Assembly: GCA_963753905.1 (NCBI GenBank)
Contig: CAVWDZ010000001.1
Location: forward strand, 2,976,001 to 3,040,000
Direction of reading: 5' to 3'
DNA length: 64,000 nt
Source of the DNA: Bog-756 sp963753905
Lineage (GTDB): Bacteria; Actinomycetota; Acidimicrobiia; Acidimicrobiales; RAAP-2
A model generated the notes under the pieces. That model was given only the letters and a program-made list of their open reading frames with translations. It made no database searches and was not told where the DNA came from. This document shows positions 61,842-64,000 of this stretch, piece after piece. Made by a program: the position numbers and the translations under genes. The number at the start of each line of letters is the position of its first letter. Position 1 is the first letter of the stretch.

Positions 61842-63008
61842 ATGGCTGCAGGTGGCTCTCTAATTGAGGTGCGCTCGGGTGTGTGGCGCTCTCGGGTGCT
61901 GGTTGGGTACGTGGACGGTGACCGCACCCGACCAAAGCAACACGCCGAGACTTACGGCACCACTGCCCACCCGATCGGGAAGCGGCAAGCCGAGAAGCTG
62001 CACGCAGCACATGTGCACGGCGGGACCGGTGGTCAACTGTCCACAACCCGAGACACCTTCGGTGGATACCTGGCCCAGTGGTTGGACGATATGTCGTCAG
62101 ACTGGAAGCCAGCCACCGAATATCGGAACCGGAGCATTGTGCAAGCCCTGCCCGATGCACTGAAGGCTCGGAAGCTGCGTGACGTGAAGCCTGCCGACCT
62201 GACCCGCTACTACTCGCACTTGAGCCGTGCAAGCCGTCGCCGGGTACACGCTGTGATCCGCAAGGCACTCGCTGACGCTGTGAACGGTGGTGAGGTGGGG
62301 CTAGCAGTCAATCCAGCCGAACGGCTGAAGATGCCAGAAACCAACGTGCCCGAAGCCACACCTCCGACTGATGAGCAGCTGACCGCGATCCTGCGCACGG
62401 CTCGGACCCGCAAGGATGGAGAGTTGTGGCGGGACCTGTTCACAGTCTCGGCGTTCACCGGTCTTCGGGATGGTGAGGTGTGCGCCCTTCGGTGGCAGGA
62501 CGTATCCAAAGACGTTACCGAGCTACAGGTCCGGCACTCCGTGGAAGCTGGCACCAAGGCACAGCTGGACGGACGGACCTGGAAGCTAGGTGACACGAAG
62601 ACCCATCAGACCCGAACCGTTCCCCTGGCAGATAAAGCACGTCGAGCACTGATCCGCAGGCGGGCAGCTGCAGGTCGTCAACCGGGTGGCCCTGAATGGG
62701 TATTCACGAAGTCACCAGGCAACACGGATGAACCTTTGCATCCACATCACGTGAGCCGTGTATTCGGACGGGTCGCCATAGCTGCGGGGTGCCCTGATGT
62801 GACCCTGAAGGACCTGCGATCGTTTACCGCCACCGTGGTGACCGATGCAGCTGGACTCAAAGCAGCACAGCAGATGCTCGGCCACCGGGACGTGACTACC
62901 ACGGCCAGGCACTACGCCAGCACCAGGGCGGACACCTTCAAGCGAGCAGCTGCGGCCCTGGACGCTGTGACAGTTGAGGATGATGATCAGCCAGAACTGA
63001 GTGCTTGA
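61842..63008 (+). CDS. int: Tyrosine-type site-specific integrase
   Basis: A 388-residue recombinase. The first 60 residues form an arm-binding type N-terminal domain, the core-binding SAM-like domain follows ('TFGGYLAQWLDD'), and the catalytic domain has Arg in 'TGLRDGEVCALRW', Lys in 'DTKTHQTRTVPL', 'KDLR' (Lys in place of the usual His of HxxR), 'LGHRDVTTT' and Tyr in 'ARHYA'. It is close to actinophage and integrative-element integrases. It starts with ATG 61842 after GGAGG (61828-61832), about 9 bases away. Codon use and base content are less GC-rich than the genes to the left, as expected for acquired DNA. Confidence 0.93.
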   Translation: MAAGGSLIEVRSGVWRSRVLVGYVDGDRTRPKQHAETYGTTAHPIGKRQAEKLHAAHVHGGTGGQLSTTRDTFGGYLAQWLDDMSSDWKPATEYRNRSIVQALPDALKARKLRDVKPADLTRYYSHLSRASRRRVHAVIRKALADAVNGGEVGLAVNPAERLKMPETNVPEATPPTDEQLTAILRTARTRKDGELWRDLFTVSAFTGLRDGEVCALRWQDVSKDVTELQVRHSVEAGTKAQLDGRTWKLGDTKTHQTRTVPLADKARRALIRRRAAAGRQPGGPEWVFTKSPGNTDEPLHPHHVSRVFGRVAIAAGCPDVTLKDLRSFTATVVTDAAGLKAAQQMLGHRDVTTTARHYASTRADTFKRAAAALDAVTVEDDDQPELSA

Positions 63009-63038
63009 TGTAAAAACAACACCAGTCAGAAATTGAGA

Positions 63039-63075
63039 GAACCTGCACGAATACCGTGCAGGTTCTTTTCTTTTT
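63039..63075 (+). terminator. Rho-independent terminator after integrase
   Basis: GAACCTGCACG (63039-63049) and CGTGCAGGTTC (63055-63065) form a perfect 11-base stem with a 5-base loop, followed by TTTTCTTTTT. It lies about 30 bases after the integrase stop. Confidence 0.95.
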
Positions 63076-63086
63076 GATTGTGCGGA

Positions 63087-63119
63087 TTGCAAATAAGACA
63101 AGTTTGGTTGCAAGTAAGA
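63087..63119. repeat. Two TTGCAA(A/G)TAAGA repeats, 21 bases apart
   Basis: Copies at 63087-63098 and 63108-63119 match in 11 of 12 positions and lie two helical turns apart. They are in the AT-rich 271-base gap between the integrase and HTH genes, and may bind the element's own regulator. Confidence 0.6.
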
Positions 63120-63197
63120 ATACGTTTCTGGCATTAATGAATGAATACTTAGAAGAGTAGTTGGCATTTAATAAATCGCAGATGTGCTCTGAGCAGG

Positions 63198-63264
63198 TAT
63201 AATGCATGGTGGACGCTGCGCGCCATATCCTGATATCCTCTAAGTACCAGAGGACTCTATAGAG
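63198..63264 (+). promoter_or_regulatory. Promoter and control region of the HTH gene
   Basis: TATAAT (63198-63203) is a perfect -10 with no clear -35, which suggests activator dependence. Downstream are ATATCCT repeated at 63225-63231 and 63233-63239, a hairpin CCTCT/AGAGG (63237-63241, 63249-63253), and the palindrome CTCTATAGAG (63255-63264), all in the leader or operator region before the ATG at 63280. Confidence 0.6.
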
Positions 63265-63279
63265 AAATAGGGCGCACCC

Positions 63280-63477
63280 ATGAGCACCACCACCGAATCA
63301 GACCTTCCAGCCGTCGCCACACTCGGCCAGGTATGCCAGTTCATGCAATGGAGCCGGTCCACCGGGTACCGGATGGCCGAGCGAGGTGAACTACCGGGAG
63401 CCGTGAAGACCGGTGGCGTCTGGCGTGTCCATCGGGAGCAGTTCCTCGCTGCCGTGTTCACCGGGTCCGATCAATGA
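63280..63477 (+). CDS. Small helix-turn-helix protein, excisionase-like
   Basis: A 65-residue protein with a MerR/Xis-type winged HTH: 'ATLGQVCQFMQWSRSTGYRMAERGELPGAVKTGGVWRVHREQFLA' contains the usual 'Ls....L..s.st.Y...r.G.lP....g..wR......' pattern. Such proteins direct excision or repress element genes. Its TGA overlaps the next ATG (ATGA). Confidence 0.85.
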   Translation: MSTTTESDLPAVATLGQVCQFMQWSRSTGYRMAERGELPGAVKTGGVWRVHREQFLAAVFTGSDQ

Positions 63478-64000
63478 AGGTCGAACTCTACGAGGGCAAC
63501 CTCGTGGCATTGGAGCAGGACAAGGTTGATCACTGGGTGGCAGTCATACAGTCACACATGGCGAAGACCGTTCAAGCGATCATCGACACGGGCCAAGCAC
63601 TGATCGATGCCAAGGCCGATTGCAAGCATGGTGACTTCAAGGCTGTCTGCCAAGTCGCACTCGGCGGTGGAGGTGGCTACAGCACCGCTGAACGGCTGAT
63701 GGCGATCGCTGGCTCGGACCAAATTCGGCGCAGTGCGCAGCATTTGCCTCCGGCTTGGACGACCCTCTACGAGCTAGCCCAGCTTCCCGAGAAGGCATTT
63801 ACCAAAGCCGTCGAGAAGGGCACCGTTCACCCGCTCATGACCCGTGCTGCCGCTGTGGAGCTGAAGCCGAAGCCGAGGGTGGTGATCGATGCCGAGGTCA
63901 TCGAGGTCACCACCGGACCGGGGGCCTCGGGTGCTGAAACCTGTCCGACTGCTGTTACTGCAACAGGGCCGGACCTGATCGAAGGTGTCTGCTCCGAGCC
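63474..64000 (+). CDS. DUF3102-like protein of an integrated element (3' end outside window)
   Basis: An open frame of 175 residues to the window edge, starting with ATG overlapping the HTH stop. The N-terminal part 'AKTVQAIIDTGQALIDAKADCKHGDFKAVCQVAL' is like DUF3102/KfrA-type proteins of phages and plasmids ('iGe.L.eaK..lkhG.f..wle'). A helical middle part and a Thr/Ala/Pro-rich region follow. Function is unknown. The reading frame has no stop up to base 64000. Confidence 0.75.
   Translation, partial: MKVELYEGNLVALEQDKVDHWVAVIQSHMAKTVQAIIDTGQALIDAKADCKHGDFKAVCQVALGGGGGYSTAERLMAIAGSDQIRRSAQHLPPAWTTLYELAQLPEKAFTKAVEKGTVHPLMTRAAAVELKPKPRVVIDAEVIEVTTGPGASGAETCPTAVTATGPDLIEGVCSE

Overview
The window comes from a high-GC actinobacterium, most likely of the class Acidimicrobiia. 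It has GTG starts, dense GTGA/ATGA gene overlaps, and typical actinobacterial genes: CarD, DisA, ClpC, a SigR-type sigma factor with a zinc anti-sigma factor, a DUF2342 zincin, EgtB/EgtD, GpgS and a long folate/pantothenate/NAD operon. The class is inferred from gene content and synteny; no rRNA gene is present.

Layout. 0-1.4 kb: the end of a phytoene-dehydrogenase-like FAD enzyme and a small membrane protein. 1.4-13.3 kb: a respiratory module. Three overlapping plus-strand genes (TlpA-like, SCO1-like, a membrane-anchored unknown) face a nine-gene minus-strand set: a membrane protein fused to a SCO domain, a lipoprotein, CtaG, a cupredoxin, CtaC, CtaD, CtaE, a 54-residue membrane protein and a second CtaG. 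CtaD keeps every haem and copper ligand but lacks the usual D- and K-channel entry residues. 13.4-23.8 kb: lipid/xenobiotic metabolism (SDR, acyl-CoA synthetase, patatin, EthD protein, P450 with its TetR regulator), an acyltransferase, a methyltransferase and a PD-(D/E)XK nuclease-like pair. 23.8-31.8 kb: MoaD/ThiS, threonine synthase under a SAM riboswitch, GpgS, a TetR-controlled MFS pump with two matching operators, OtsA/OtsB and a LytR_C protein. 31.9-34.5 kb: tRNA-Thr(TGT) and ergothioneine genes egtB-egtD.

34.5-42.5 kb is a minus-strand housekeeping block: clpC, radA-disA, carD-ispD-ispF, rlmB. 42.6-46.6 kb: a polyprenyl diphosphate synthase, two related secreted proteins, a frameshifted DinB-like gene and a TetR gene. 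46.6-57.5 kb: thirteen consecutive minus-strand genes running zincin, tilS, hpt, folE, folP, a phosphatase-like protein without its catalytic Cys, folB, folK, DUF2520, panC, nadB, nadC, coaX. Compared with the usual actinobacterial order, ftsH, panD, lysS, lsr2 and cysS are missing from their expected places. 57.5-61.6 kb: sigR/anti-sigma, a thiolase/OB-fold pair, an aldo-keto reductase and an SRPBCC protein.

From tRNA-Thr(CGT) at 61.6 kb to the right edge lies the start of an integrated element. It has a tyrosine integrase behind 12-bp tandem repeats, a strong terminator, an AT-rich control region, an excisionase-like HTH gene and a truncated DUF3102-like gene. Only its left end is in the window.

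No gene-free stretch exceeds 300 bases. The longest is 63009-63279, which holds a terminator and apparent control sequences. I saw no CRISPR array, rRNA gene or complete insertion sequence.
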